A stretch of 25,622 nucleotides of DNA from Branchiostoma floridae (GCF_000003815.2 NC_049989.1:18737923-18763544), one strand, 5' to 3'. Shown: positions 9,053-17,462, counted from the first letter of the stretch. Made by a program: numbers and translations. Notes: generated by a model not told the origin, from the letters alone.

Positions 9053-9620
9053 CTAACAGGAAACATTATAAGACACGTCATTTATAGTATAAAAGACCTG
9101 TTGAGGATCATAGTTAGTGCTATCACCATATGATAAGTATGAGTAGCCACAGTGATCGAAGATCTCCTTAACTCGCTGTAATAATGTCCATCGACGACTA
9201 TTTGTCAGAGATGTATGTTGTAATCGGAGAGCATCAACTTGCAGTGGGTGTGTATCGGTGTCTAGTTGTGTTAAGTGTGTCCAGAATTTTACAGTGCGCA
9301 GGGATACATCTAAATCTAATGGGAACCTTCCTAGTTCTGCTATGGCTGCTACATTACTACTGTTTCTGTGCACACCAAGTACATTCTTGCAGAAGCGGTT
9401 ATGGGAGCTGTCATTTATAGGGTCTTTGCCCCAGATTTCACATCCATACAGAAGTATTGGTTTAATACAAGTGTCGAATATTCTTAGTAGGCACTTCGGA
9501 GAGACAGACGAATGGAGTAGCGATTTGAGACTGAACATGGCCTTTCGTGCTCTGAGTGAGAGCTGTTTTTTATGCAAGAGAGAAACTGCCTGATGCAGTT
9601 AGATTCAAGCCCGAGTAGCA
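9053..9620 (-). pseudogene. LINE reverse transcriptase, thumb to C-terminus fragment
   Basis: The main open frame is 9577-9053. It shows the conserved post-palm LINE segment: K-A-M-F-S-L-K-S-L-L, then I-F-D-T-C-I-K-P-I-L-L-Y-G-C-E-I-W-G, followed by a segment with F-C-K-N-V-L-G-V-H-R. This is the region after the catalytic YADD motif, as in CR1-like and related LINEs. Upstream, a different frame at about 9620-9577 encodes G-L-N-L-T-A-S-G-S-F-S-L-A, which normally precedes K-A-M-F-S-L, so a one-base frameshift lies near 9577. The catalytic aspartates are missing through 5' truncation. The methionine at 9577 is not a natural start. Confidence 0.85.
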
Positions 9621-9621
9621 G

Positions 9622-9655
9622 TAGGACTGGACTATGTCTACTGGACTATGTCTAT
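9622..9655. repeat. Short tandem duplication at a LINE 5' end
   Basis: CTGGACTATGTCTA is repeated twice in a row at about 9628-9655, at the point where the LINE homology stops. It may be a scar of the truncated insertion. Confidence 0.6.
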
Positions 9656-9681
9656 ATAATGACTTAGTGTTGATGGCACCT

Positions 9682-9947
9682 CTATGTAACTGTCTTGTTG
9701 TAGAGACGGATGGCGCAATTAAGGAAAGACTTGCTAAGCCTCGTAGTCAGCCAGCTTTCGGTAAGCTGGTTGTCCTCGAGTTTCTAAGTGTGAGTCCCGT
9801 GGCCCCTGTTCTTGTGGGTGGAACCAAGTCATGCAGGGGGTGGTCCTCCCTGAGCATACGTTCAAACAGCTGTACCGCTGCTTCCTCCCGTCTCACTCTC
9901 CTCGTCTTCGCTTTTGTTGTTTTCTTGGACCCAAAACATGTGAACAC
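9682..9947 (-). pseudogene. Second LINE ORF C-terminal remnant
   Basis: Read on the minus strand, the frame contains L-F-E-R-M-L-R-E-D-H-P-L-H-D-L-V-P-P-T-R, then L-R-N-S-R-T-T-S-L-P-K-A. After a frame change near 9750 it gives T-T-R-L-S-K-S-F-L-N-C-A-I-R-L-Y-N and a TAG at 9684-9682. The pattern H-P-L-H, P-P-x-R, L-R-N, L-P, S-F, L-Y-N matches the tail of many LINE ORF2 proteins. It cannot be the same copy as 9053-9620: both lie on the minus strand, but this C-terminal tail precedes the other copy's thumb region. LINE subclass not assigned. Confidence 0.62.
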
Positions 9948-9959
9948 CTTAGTGCCTGT

Positions 9960-10194
9960 ATAATCCGTTCATATTTGATTGGCCCACTGATTTTTTTCAG
10001 GCCCATTTGTTTAGAGCACTCCAACAATAAAAAAAAAGGTTTTTACCGGTACGCCGTACACCAGTACACAATCCTAGCACCAGAGAAGGACCAGCCCCTT
10101 CTCCATGACACACACGACGAACAGAAAACCTAAACGTGTGGAGAAAACTGCATATCAGATCTTCGGTGGTGTCCCGATGGTCAAGTCATTAGCT
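9960..10194. other. Unassigned spacer with an A-run
   Basis: Short stretch containing an A-run at 10028-10037 and a further ACCGGTACG motif near 10047 that recalls the GGTACC-type element ends. No gene seen. Confidence 0.35.
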
Positions 10195-10473
10195 TAAGGG
10201 ATGGATGAGATGACTCAGATGTGACATTCATCCGATGATGTCGCCAACAGAATTCCTACATGTTCTCCTCGGAATGACTAGATCAAAGGCAGAATTGCAA
10301 ATGAACTGATCAGAAATGCTCGGCTCCTCTCTGCGCTTTGGCAAACATTAGTCGATGAAAATGTCTGTAGTTTAATTGCGAGCAGTTGATGGAATGGGTT
10401 CAACAGAAAAGGCACGATCGAAGGCGTAACGAGAAGTTCTCTCACCAGAAGCTCTAATAAAAGCATCTTCATT
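10195..10473 (-). repeat. Left arm of a large inverted duplication
   Basis: This segment matches the reverse complement of 12738-13020 almost throughout, with scattered substitutions and small indels (such as a 7-bp insertion near 10213). The arms are separated by about 2.26 kb. The copy carries an exon-like frame on the minus strand (10476-10372). The arms are near-identical in the middle (around CAGAAATGCTCGGCTCCTCT), so the duplication is moderately recent. Confidence 0.9.
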
Positions 10474-10476
10474 TGA
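10372..10476 (-). pseudogene. Exon-like frame, copy 1, unrecognised protein
   Basis: A 34-codon frame is preceded by TTTCCCGCAAAGTTAG, which could serve as a splice acceptor. It reads N-E-D-A-F-I-R-A-S-G-E-R then T-S-R-Y-A-F-D-R-A-F-S-V-E-P-I-P-S-T-A-R-N and TAA. The inverted copy at 12675-12845 keeps the frame with E/K and I/L changes and the same stop, as expected of a terminal exon. I do not recognise the family. It could be the last exon of a host gene or of a transposon gene. Confidence 0.35.
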
Positions 10477-10976
10477 CTAACTTTGCGGGAAACTAGATAA
10501 ACAACTGACTGAAGCAGCTGCCTTGCACACATCAGACCATAAAGAATAACAACTGCTGGAGCTGATTTTTAATTACAGGTTGACGGAAGAAGGGATCCCA
10601 AAATAGCAAACATGCATGGGGTTGAATGTGAGTCACAGGAGTAAAACAGAAAGGAGCCGAGGATACAGTACGAGACAATGCTGGTACAGAGGAGCAGAGG
10701 ATACAGTACGCGTCAAAGTTAAGACCTAATGGCTTAGAACATTGTTGATTGAAGCACCACGTCCTATTCGTTAGTGGCAATCTTTAATTGTCTATGTACG
10801 TCACATCTGTGGGCTGACAGCGTTGTCAACGAGCTGCGCGTACCCAATTCTCCCTAGGGTGGATTTTATTCTGTGCTTTACATCACTCATCAATCTTGTA
10901 CTAACATCTCCACATGAAGATAGGATACCTCATCAAACAGATTCCCTTGTAGAGACCATTGTTTTTGAGTATCGTA
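10474..10976. other. Unassigned sequence between inverted arm and gap
   Basis: Contains a small direct repeat (AGGATACAGTACG at about 10663 and 10699). No coding or RNA signature could be supported. Confidence 0.35.
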
Positions 10977-11076
10977 NNNNNNNNNNNNNNNNNNNNNNNN
11001 NNNNNNNNNNNNNNNNNNNNNNNNNNNNNNNNNNNNNNNNNNNNNNNNNNNNNNNNNNNNNNNNNNNNNNNNNNNN
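10977..11076. other. Assembly gap (100 N, probably arbitrary length)
   Basis: Exactly 100 N, the usual placeholder for a gap of unknown size. It lies just inside the right GGTACC-type element end, so sequence linking that end to the left is uncertain. Confidence 0.99.
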
Positions 11077-11118
11077 CTGAACGGCTTCTGTACCTGAATT
11101 TCCTGTACCGGTACCCAC
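11077..11118 (-). mobile_element. Right end of a GGTACC-type TIR element
   Basis: The 31 bp at 11088-11118 end CTGTACCGGTACCCAC and are the inverted counterpart of 8732-8762 with two mismatches. The interior is lost in the gap. No convincing target-site duplication is seen with the left end. Confidence 0.55.
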
Positions 11119-11490
11119 AACTAGTCAGCGACAATGCACGAAGCGAAAATTCCAGAAAACTGACTGTAACATGTAGGAGATCCCTAAACTTGAACTATGC
11201 GTGGTACAGACTTAAGTATTAGCGGCAAAAATGTTTGGAGTGACTTGGAGTTAGATTTCATTAGATGTTCCAAGACCATGCCCCCAATCCCTATCCTGAG
11301 TCGTAGCATGAGTGCTAACCGAAACACTGTGCTGTAATGGTTTTACAACAGCCTCACCTGCCAATATGTGTCTCAAACCAGACTTGAAAGCTTTTTCTAT
11401 TATACAATATCCTCCATTAGGTTCTTCATTTGTCTCTTACACAGCTTCTGCACTTGTGTCAGCATTTGCGCTGTTTTGTATGTGACGCTA

Positions 11491-11944
11491 GTTCACCTTT
11501 ATCAGCGGGGTAAGCGGTGTACGTTGTAGTTAAGAACGGGGTATTTATGGATATGAAGTCGATGGACGGTGGTTTCAAATTGGTTTAGTTTGAAACCACC
11601 GCCCATCGACTTGATATCCTTAAATACACCGTTTAGGTTTAGGTCCCTTTTGCAAACCGTGGCCCGGTCGGGATGTTTGCGGAAACGAAAAATAAGAGTG
11701 TTTACCAGTGGATATACACAAATTATGACAATGACTAATTTTTTTTACGTTTTGTGTGTTTTGTTGCTTTTTATATCATATTTCGTTTCGTTTTCGCAAG
11801 CTACCCGGGTGGGCCACGGGTTAAAAATTGGGACCTAGGCCTTACCGGGATATTTATTGATATCAACTGCGATGGACTGATTTTGGTCCGTTTCCCCATT
11901 TTTAACTACAACGGACATAGGTTACCCCGCGGATAAAGATGAAC
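11491..11944. mobile_element. 454-bp foldback TIR element (MITE-like) with three arms
   Basis: The termini are a 23-bp TIR with two mismatches: GTTCACCTTTATCAGCGGGG at 11491 and its complement ending GGATAAAGATGAAC at 11944; imperfect pairing extends ~50 bp inward. Inside, 11538-11579 pairs with 11589-11630 (38 of 42 bases, 9-nt loop). Separately, 11589-11690 pairs with about 11786-11886, including GGGCCACGG/CCGTGGCCC and GGTTTAGGTCCC/GGGACCTAGGCC. The middle arm can thus fold with either neighbour. There is no transposase, so it would depend on another element. No clear target-site duplication. Confidence 0.85.
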
Positions 11945-12674
11945 CACATGTTACTCTTTGCTTCAGTCTGTTTGCGTTGAGATGGAATGCGGAGTTGAAG
12001 GTTGCGGAGCGAGAGGAAGTTTACGATGGGTGCAAGAGATCAAGGTAGTAATAATTGCATAGCTATTCTATTTGCTTGGGCTTAAAAGAGATCACAGCCT
12101 CAGGTTAGCAAGTGTCTACTAGCCATGGTGTGCTGGGACATAGCTGATGGACTGTACAGTGCATAAAATTCAAAACGTAGAGGCTACATTAGCATAGCAT
12201 CATGTGCAGTGAGGGGTCAGGGTCAGTATGTACAGTATGTGGTTCTCCTGGGGTTGCCGGCAGGTTGATTGGTGTCACCACTCTCTGCGTAAAAAAACTT
12301 CAGAAATGCCTCTAGAGTATGCGAGGGCAAAAGAAGGAAATTGCCATTTCAGAACTACCTTTGGTCTCGAAGTAGAGAAGACTGGTGTACACGCATAAAT
12401 ATTTCAGAGTATTACAATGTGCAATGTATGACATCCTCTGCTACAGACCAAGAACAATTCTGTGCGTGGAACCACATTTAAGTCACTAAACGACTATGTA
12501 TCTGTTGCTTTTTGTGAAACTACTTTACAAAATACTATAGTGTTTAATTTTTTTCGTTATTGGAAGAATTACCAACTACTTTAACGTTTAGGTATTTATT
12601 TATATACTCGCTCATTTACATCCCCTACATGCCCAATGTAGGCTAGGCAGTGTCACACGTCTGTGAGCATATGA
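11945..12674. other. Unassigned sequence
   Basis: No repeat pair, gene or RNA could be supported. A short direct repeat (CAGTATGTACAGTATG) lies near 12222-12240. Confidence 0.4.
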
Positions 12675-12845
12675 GAGATATGTGACTGTCCCTTGGAGTT
12701 CTGGATTTTAGATGCTGAAATGGTCGAGGTCAGGGATCGAGGTGCTTTTATAAGAAGCTTTAGAGCTTCTGGGAAGAGAACTTCTCGTTACGCCTTCGAT
12801 CGTGCCTTTTCTGTTGAACCCCTTCCATCAACTGCTCGCAATTAA
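12675..12845 (+). pseudogene. Exon-like frame, copy 2, unrecognised protein
   Basis: A 56-codon frame ends at TAA 12843-12845. Its last part, F-R-A-S-G-K-R-T-S-R-Y-A-F-D-R-A-F-S-V then E-P-L-P-S-T-A-R-N, matches the frame at 10476-10372 on the other strand. Relative to that copy it has an in-frame insertion of three codons (R-S-F duplicated region), so length changed without breaking the frame. Upstream residues differ because the duplication starts near 12738. Family unknown. Confidence 0.35.
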
Positions 12846-13020
12846 ACTACAGACATTTTCATCGACTAATGTTTGCCAAAGCGCAGAGAGGAGCCAAGCA
12901 TTTCTGATCAGTTCATTTGCAATTCTGCCTTTGATCTAGTCATTCCGAGGAGAATATGTAGGAATTTCGTTGGCGACATCATCGGTTGAATGTCACATCT
13001 CATCCAAGGACCATCCCTTA
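12738..13020 (+). repeat. Right arm of a large inverted duplication
   Basis: Inverted counterpart of 10195-10473. Its distal end stops at the TIR element starting at 13022. The two arms enclose a gap and the foldback element at 11491-11944. Confidence 0.9.
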
Positions 13021-13021
13021 C

Positions 13022-13339
13022 AAGCTAAGGGCACAACCCGCCGTACGTGCAAATACGTGCTGTCTACGTGCCAAAACGTGGGCAATCTTTTAGAATTCTT
13101 AAGTGGTAAGTACCGCATCCGTATGAACTCGTAGGGAATCCGACGGATTTTGGAGCACGCAGACACGCCGTAGAACTTTACGTGCAGGCAAAACTTTGTG
13201 TGCACCTTGCGCAACTGTGCGAGTGACGTGCGTTGACGTACTCGCTCTCTGCACTTGCCAGTCGTTTCCCACGTTTTCAGAAATACGTGGCGAACGTGGC
13301 CTCCCAAATCACGCGTACGGCGGGTTGTGCCCTTAGCTT
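13022..13339. mobile_element. 318-bp TIR element (MITE-like), copy 1
   Basis: It has a perfect 26-bp TIR: AAGCTAAGGGCACAACCCG at 13022-13047 with the complement at 13314-13339. The flanks carry TAC on both sides (13019-13021 and 13340-13342), a 3-bp duplication of the type made by PIF/Harbinger transposases, although the usual TWA is not matched. The interior is CpG-rich with many TACGTG motifs. No coding capacity. A second, diverged and interrupted copy is at 14789-15682. Confidence 0.88.
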
Positions 13340-13342
13340 TAC

Positions 13343-14020
13343 TGTGGTTAGGTCATCATATGGACCGATGTTTTTTTCTTGACCCTTTTCCTTACTCCCT
13401 CATTTGAGGTCTCCGTACATGATCCTGAAACCACCCACCCGTGTGCGGGGTACGTGGGGGACGAGACGACTGAGGCATTTTGCGCACGCGCCGTATTTCT
13501 TCTGCACAATCTAACACGGCCACGCTCATTAATGCAGTCATGAAAACGCCACCGTTCATTGATCATACAGAAAGTGTGAGCCATCTTACATGAAAGGTCG
13601 TGACTTGTTGAAAAAGTTAGACTTTACTTTGTAAGTACTATCAGAAAGCTTAAGGGATGTATCTGCATACTTACGAAGTATGCCTACTTTGGTGGCACAA
13701 GTAGATTCCAAGTAGTCTCCATCAGATACGCTAGTTCCGTCAAGTTTGACATGCTCCAGTAAGGACTTTCTTCACTGGAAGCCTTTGAGGCAGACTCGAT
13801 TCTTTCAAGAACTCTTATGTAATGGATTTACATATTTTCAAATGATCCTGAACTTGGTATGACGTGTATGCACTACTCGGTCTCAGTCAGGTCAGGTATT
13901 CAGTAACTTTTGACACGCTGAAGTAGCACTTGACTGAGTAAAAAGTCTAAAAGCCGACATTGATCTTTACCCCTGTCTTGGATTCCATTTACATGAACCA
14001 CTTCAACTTCGGTGACTATT
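13343..14020. other. Unassigned sequence
   Basis: No gene, RNA or clear repeat. The minus-strand frame at 13348-13584 has no recognised motif. Confidence 0.4.
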
Positions 14021-14027
14021 AACAAAA

Positions 14028-14097
14028 AATCAGCCTCAGTATCCTGTTCTTTGTTGAGTTTTTAAACTCAATAAAGAACAAGATACTGAGGCTGATT
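14028..14097. repeat. Near-perfect palindrome, 34-bp arms and 2-bp centre
   Basis: Arms at 14028-14061 (AATCAGCCTCAGTATCCTG...) and 14064-14097 (...AAGATACTGAGGCTGATT) match at 32 of 34 positions around a TT centre. Almost no spacer means cruciform extrusion or a strong hairpin is possible. It abuts the tandem array that starts at 14109. Confidence 0.93.
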
Positions 14098-14108
14098 TCT
14101 TAAAATTT

Positions 14109-14530
14109 AGATTTAACTAGTTTATTACAATTTTGGATAGCCTTTCGCCTCTTTGGGAAGAATCTTCGACGGTGCTATGGTCTATTATACGTTCAAATAA
14201 CAGTATTAAAGATTAACTAGTTTATTACAATTTTGGATAGCCTTTTGCCTTTTGCCCCTATGTGGGACGAATCTTTGACGGTGCTATGGTCTATTATACG
14301 TACAAAGAACAGTATTAAAGATTAACTAGTTTATTACAATTTTGGATAGCCTCTTGCCCCTATGTGGGACGAATCTTCGACGGTGCTATGGTCTATTATA
14401 CGTACAAATAACAGTATTAAAGATTAGCAAGTTTATTACAATTTTGGATAGCCTTTTGCCTTTTGCCCCTTGTGGGTAGAATCTTCGAAGGTGCTAAGGT
14501 CTATTATACGTACAAATTACAGTATTCAAA
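14109..14530. repeat. Tandem array, four units of ~102-109 bp
   Basis: Units start near 14109, 14211, 14320 and 14422, each with ACTAGTTTATTACAATTTTG and ending GTACAAATAACAGTATTAAA. Units 2 and 4 contain an extra ~7 bp (TTTTGCC duplicated) absent from units 1 and 3. The last unit is the most diverged and fades out. Confidence 0.93.
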
Positions 14531-14788
14531 ATCAACCAGCTTTCCCAATTTTGATCACTCTATCCGTAAACTGGCATCACTATCCGAAGTCTTTATATCC
14601 CAGGTCAACCGAAAGCTTCACAGCTCCGATCCGAATACGAACGTTTTCTTTCCGCTGCTCCCTTTGCTTCTGGGTTCAGTAAACAGAACTTATGCAATGA
14701 CTGCCTTGCTGGGTATGATGTCATTGTCTACCCACGACATATGCATGTTAAAATCTCCTTTGCAAAACACATGTAAGGTCGCAGCGTA
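14531..14788. other. Unassigned spacer
   Basis: No structure or coding signature visible; the plus-strand frames here are unsupported. Confidence 0.35.
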
Positions 14789-15682
14789 AAGCAAAGGGCA
14801 CAGCATGCCGCACGTGCGAATACGCGCATGCTGTCTACGTCCCAAAATGTAGGCAATCTATTGTGAAATGTAAGCCCCCTTCACACGAGAGCACGAATGA
14901 GCAGGAATGCCGTCCGAATGAATTGTTTTTCTATTCGTGGCAATTCCTCGCAATTCGTACTGTATTCTAAACATTCTTACTGCATTCGAGATATTCGTCC
15001 CCGTTCTTTTGGCTGGCTCGAAAGTTTTTGACATGTTAAAAACTGTCGAGGTGCATTCGAAGTGAAGAAATATCGAATGGCATTCGTAGTGGATTCTTAG
15101 TGGATTCTAACTATTCTGACTGCAGTCTGACCGCATTCTACGGCATCCTAACATTATTCGAAACATTCTTATCTCATTCGATGGAGAACCGAAACGGCAA
15201 GCCATCTCGAATCCTGCCCGAATGTGGCCGAAAGAATATTTCGAATGCCGTAAGAATGTCTAGAATGCACGACGAATTCACAGGAATAGACAAGAATTTT
15301 CATTCTGACGGCATTCTGGCTCATTCCTTCTCGTGTGAAGGGGATTTAAGGCCCATTTGGAATTCCCACCCGAATGGCCCCGAATGTGACACGAATTTTG
15401 CAAATACTTCATTCCGACTGGTTCTGCTTGATTCCTCCTTCGATTTCCGTGTGAAGGCCCTATAAGTACCGCCTCCGTACGAACTCGTAGGGAATCCGGC
15501 GGATTTTGGAGCACGCAGAGCCGTAGAACTTTACGTGCAGGCAAAACTGTGTGTGCCATCGGGCTGCGGATTCGCCCCCCGTACGTGTTAGTACGGGCAA
15601 CGCGCCTGCCTTGTACAGCCTGAACGTTTTCAGAAAAAGCATACGGACAAATTGCACGTACGACGGGTTGTGCCCTTAGCTC
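14789..15682. mobile_element. TIR element copy 2, interrupted by a nested insertion
   Basis: The ends (AAAGGGCACAGCATGCCGCA near 14794 and the complement of AAGGGCACAACCCGTCG near 15677) and the interior block GTACCGCCTCCGTACGAACT onward match the element at 13022-13339. Between GTAAG and AAGTACCG the alignment is broken by 14875-15462. In copy 1 this point reads GGTAAGTACCG without a break, which fixes the insertion site. Divergence between copies shows this one is older or more decayed. Confidence 0.87.
14875..15462. mobile_element. Nested ATTC/GAAT-rich TIR insertion, possibly compound
   Basis: TIRs start CCCCTTCACACGAGA at about 14876 and end with its complement near 15343, pairing imperfectly for ~55 bp. 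TAAG lies at 14871-14874, 15347-15350 and 15463-15466, so a second segment (15351-15462, ending CCGTGTGAAGGCCCTAT) is also flanked by TAAG. The interior carries ATTC words about every 10-12 bp from ~14930 to 15180, switching to GAAT from ~15180 to 15300. No transposase. It is either two insertions at one site or one element with a duplicated end. Confidence 0.78.
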
Positions 15683-15896
15683 AACTCTCAGAACGATGTT
15701 GTAGGTCACAGATATGAGTTAGATCATATGTAGCCTTGTGCGCCCCAGATGGATGCAAATTTAAGCTATATTTAAACATTTCACCACGAGGGACTAATTA
15801 GTTGTACCTCTGTTCCTCCCACGCCCGGCCCCAGAGCACAGCCCTGGCAAGTCTTCATATTTCATATTTCAGGCTGCATAACGACTAGTCCCATAG

Positions 15897-16433
15897 CATG
15901 CCCGTAGCCAGGGGGGGTTCGGGGGGTTCGGAAGAACCCCCACACACGCTCAAAAGGTCCGCATTTTCAGGCTGGAAGGTCCACTTTTTCATGTCCAAGA
16001 TTTTTCTTCAAAGGCATTACTGATTTGCATTTTTCCATGATAGACATTTCAGTCAATTTTAGTGAGTCTATCAGCAAAATTTGCCCCAGAAAGTGCAGGA
16101 AATGGCTTTTCAGAGGGTCCAGATTTTAAAATTTCCCCGGACCTCCATTGCGATGCCTCGCGCCTTTGGTGTCGGACATGGTGAAATTATTTCGAGGGAG
16201 TCGGCCTCAAAGACGTACGCAAAAGACTTGTCTTTTGATAGAAATTCCATTAAACTTCGCAAGCGATTTTTTCCCCTCAAAATGCAGGAAATGGCGTTTC
16301 AGAGGGTCAAAATTTCAATTTTTCCGGGGGAGCATGCCCCCGGACACCCCTAGGTAGCTCCCGCCTGCGGCGCTCGATGGTCCCACAATTACTAAAAAGA
16401 ACCCCCCCAACCAAAATCCTGGCTACGGGCATG
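15897..16433. mobile_element. 537-bp TIR element with 5-bp target duplication
   Basis: TIR CATGCCCGTAGCCAGG at 15897-15912 and its exact complement at 16418-16433. CATAG flanks both sides (15892-15896 and 16434-16438). G-runs and matching C-runs follow the TIRs inward (GGGGGGTTC, GAACCCCCCC). Two related internal blocks contain GCAGGAAATGGC and TTTCAGAGGGTC (about 16096 and 16285). The open frame at 16081-16353 spans these repeats and shows no protein family. It is non-autonomous; the superfamily is not assigned. Confidence 0.88.
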
Positions 16434-16437
16434 CATA

Positions 16438-16527
16438 GGCAGTCGTTCTAGTCATTCATTTCTGTTCCACAATTACCTTACCCCAACTGGCAGTTGGGGA
16501 TAACCTTTCTCCTTTCAACCGTGCTAT
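16438..16527. repeat. ~90-bp direct repeat, copy A
   Basis: Begins GGCAGTCGTTCTAG, includes ATTTCTGTTCCACAAT and GATAACCTTTCTC, and ends CAACCGTGCTAT. Copy B at 16948-17045 has the same order with small indels. The TIR element at 16529 sits exactly at the end of copy A. Confidence 0.9.
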
Positions 16528-16528
16528 T

Positions 16529-16929
16529 ACCCCCGTCACATGAGGCGAAAATCGATCGGAGGACTAGTCTACGAGCTCTAAATGACATTTTCGTGAGTAA
16601 GACGTCCAGTGTTCTCACGATGATCTTGCGATTTTTCGGAATCGCCGGCGATTTTCAGGGGCCGTACGACGTTGCGGTGCAGCCAAACATGTTCTTAATT
16701 CCCCTGTCACATTATCCACAATCTTCGAGCGTATCGATGGAAGATCGGCCATATTTAAGATCGACAGAGGGTTGCGCGTATATTTCACCTGAAAACCGTC
16801 CCTGTCACATATAAGCTATACTTTGTACCTTGTACAATCGTTGTGCAATAAAGTTACTATTATAAGCGAGACTCGGGCTATTGCCGTAGACTCGTCGTCC
16901 GATCGATTTTCGCGCAATGTGACGGGGGT
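16529..16929. mobile_element. 401-bp TIR element (MITE-like)
   Basis: The 45-bp TIRs match at 40 positions: ACCCCCGTCACATGAGGCGA at 16529 and the complement ending CAATGTGACGGGGGT at 16929. The flanks offer a TTA on each side with a one-base offset, so a 3-bp TTA duplication (as in PIF/Harbinger) is possible. The frame at 16494-16814 crosses the TIR and is not a gene. An AATAAA at 16847 lies inside. Confidence 0.85.
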
Positions 16930-16947
16930 TTAACGACAGGTCCCATT

Positions 16948-17045
16948 GGCAGTCGTTCTAGACATGTATGAAAGTCATTTATTTCTGTTCCACAATAACC
17001 TTCCTCCAACTGGCGGTTGGCGATAACCTTTCTCAACCGTGCTAT
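16948..17045. repeat. ~90-bp direct repeat, copy B
   Basis: Diverged counterpart of 16438-16527. It has an ~8-bp insertion (ACATGTATGAAA region) and continues past CTAT into GGCAATTGGCG, showing the sequence that the TIR element interrupted or replaced in copy A. Confidence 0.9.
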
Positions 17046-17345
17046 GGCAATTGGCGTCTACTCAGCCAAATGGAGGCAGTCAGTATCTCCTGGCGTTGTG
17101 CAAGGCAGAAAATTATAGGGTTTTCTCTATCGCCTCTGGTATTTGAGGGTTGTTTGATGTCCTTCACATTCTTATAACGCCTATGACAGTCTCAAAATAG
17201 GTCAACACTTACTATTGGTACGCGATCTTTGTAACGCAAAAGTCGGGCAAAGGTGTCAAGAGAGTACTGGAACTTCCTTTTGGTTTCGGGGCAATTCGTG
17301 GAATAAATCATACCTAATCATCGTTCTAGTTACATTCATGAATTT

Positions 17346-17455
17346 TTTCGGATATTTGTTGCCGGCACATGATCAGAGCTGTAATATTATGATATATGGT
17401 ATGCAGGTAGGTGTTGAAATGACGAAGATCAAGGTAAATTTTTGAGCCACTGGCA
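17346..17455 (+). mobile_element. Fragment related to the element at 24163-24913
   Basis: TATGGTATGCAGGTAGGTG and the following AGATCAAGGTAAATTTTTG align with TTTGGTATGCCGGTAGGTG and AGGTCAAGGTCAATTTTGG at 24287-24337; a weaker match precedes it (TTCGGATATTTGTTG against TCCGGATTTTTGTAG). Only ~110 bp is preserved and no TIR is present. Confidence 0.72.
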
Positions 17456-17462
17456 ACTGCCC

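Noticed and set aside
9634-9963. 109-codon plus-strand frame
   Set aside because: It is the antisense shadow of the LINE C-terminal remnant on the minus strand.
13348-13584. Minus-strand frame of 78 codons
   Set aside because: No motif, no splice context and CpG-rich composition; looks like a chance frame.
16081-16353. 90-codon plus-strand frame
   Set aside because: It lies inside a non-autonomous TIR element and reads through its internal repeats.
16494-16814. 106-codon plus-strand frame
   Set aside because: It starts in a direct repeat and crosses a transposon TIR, so it is not a gene.
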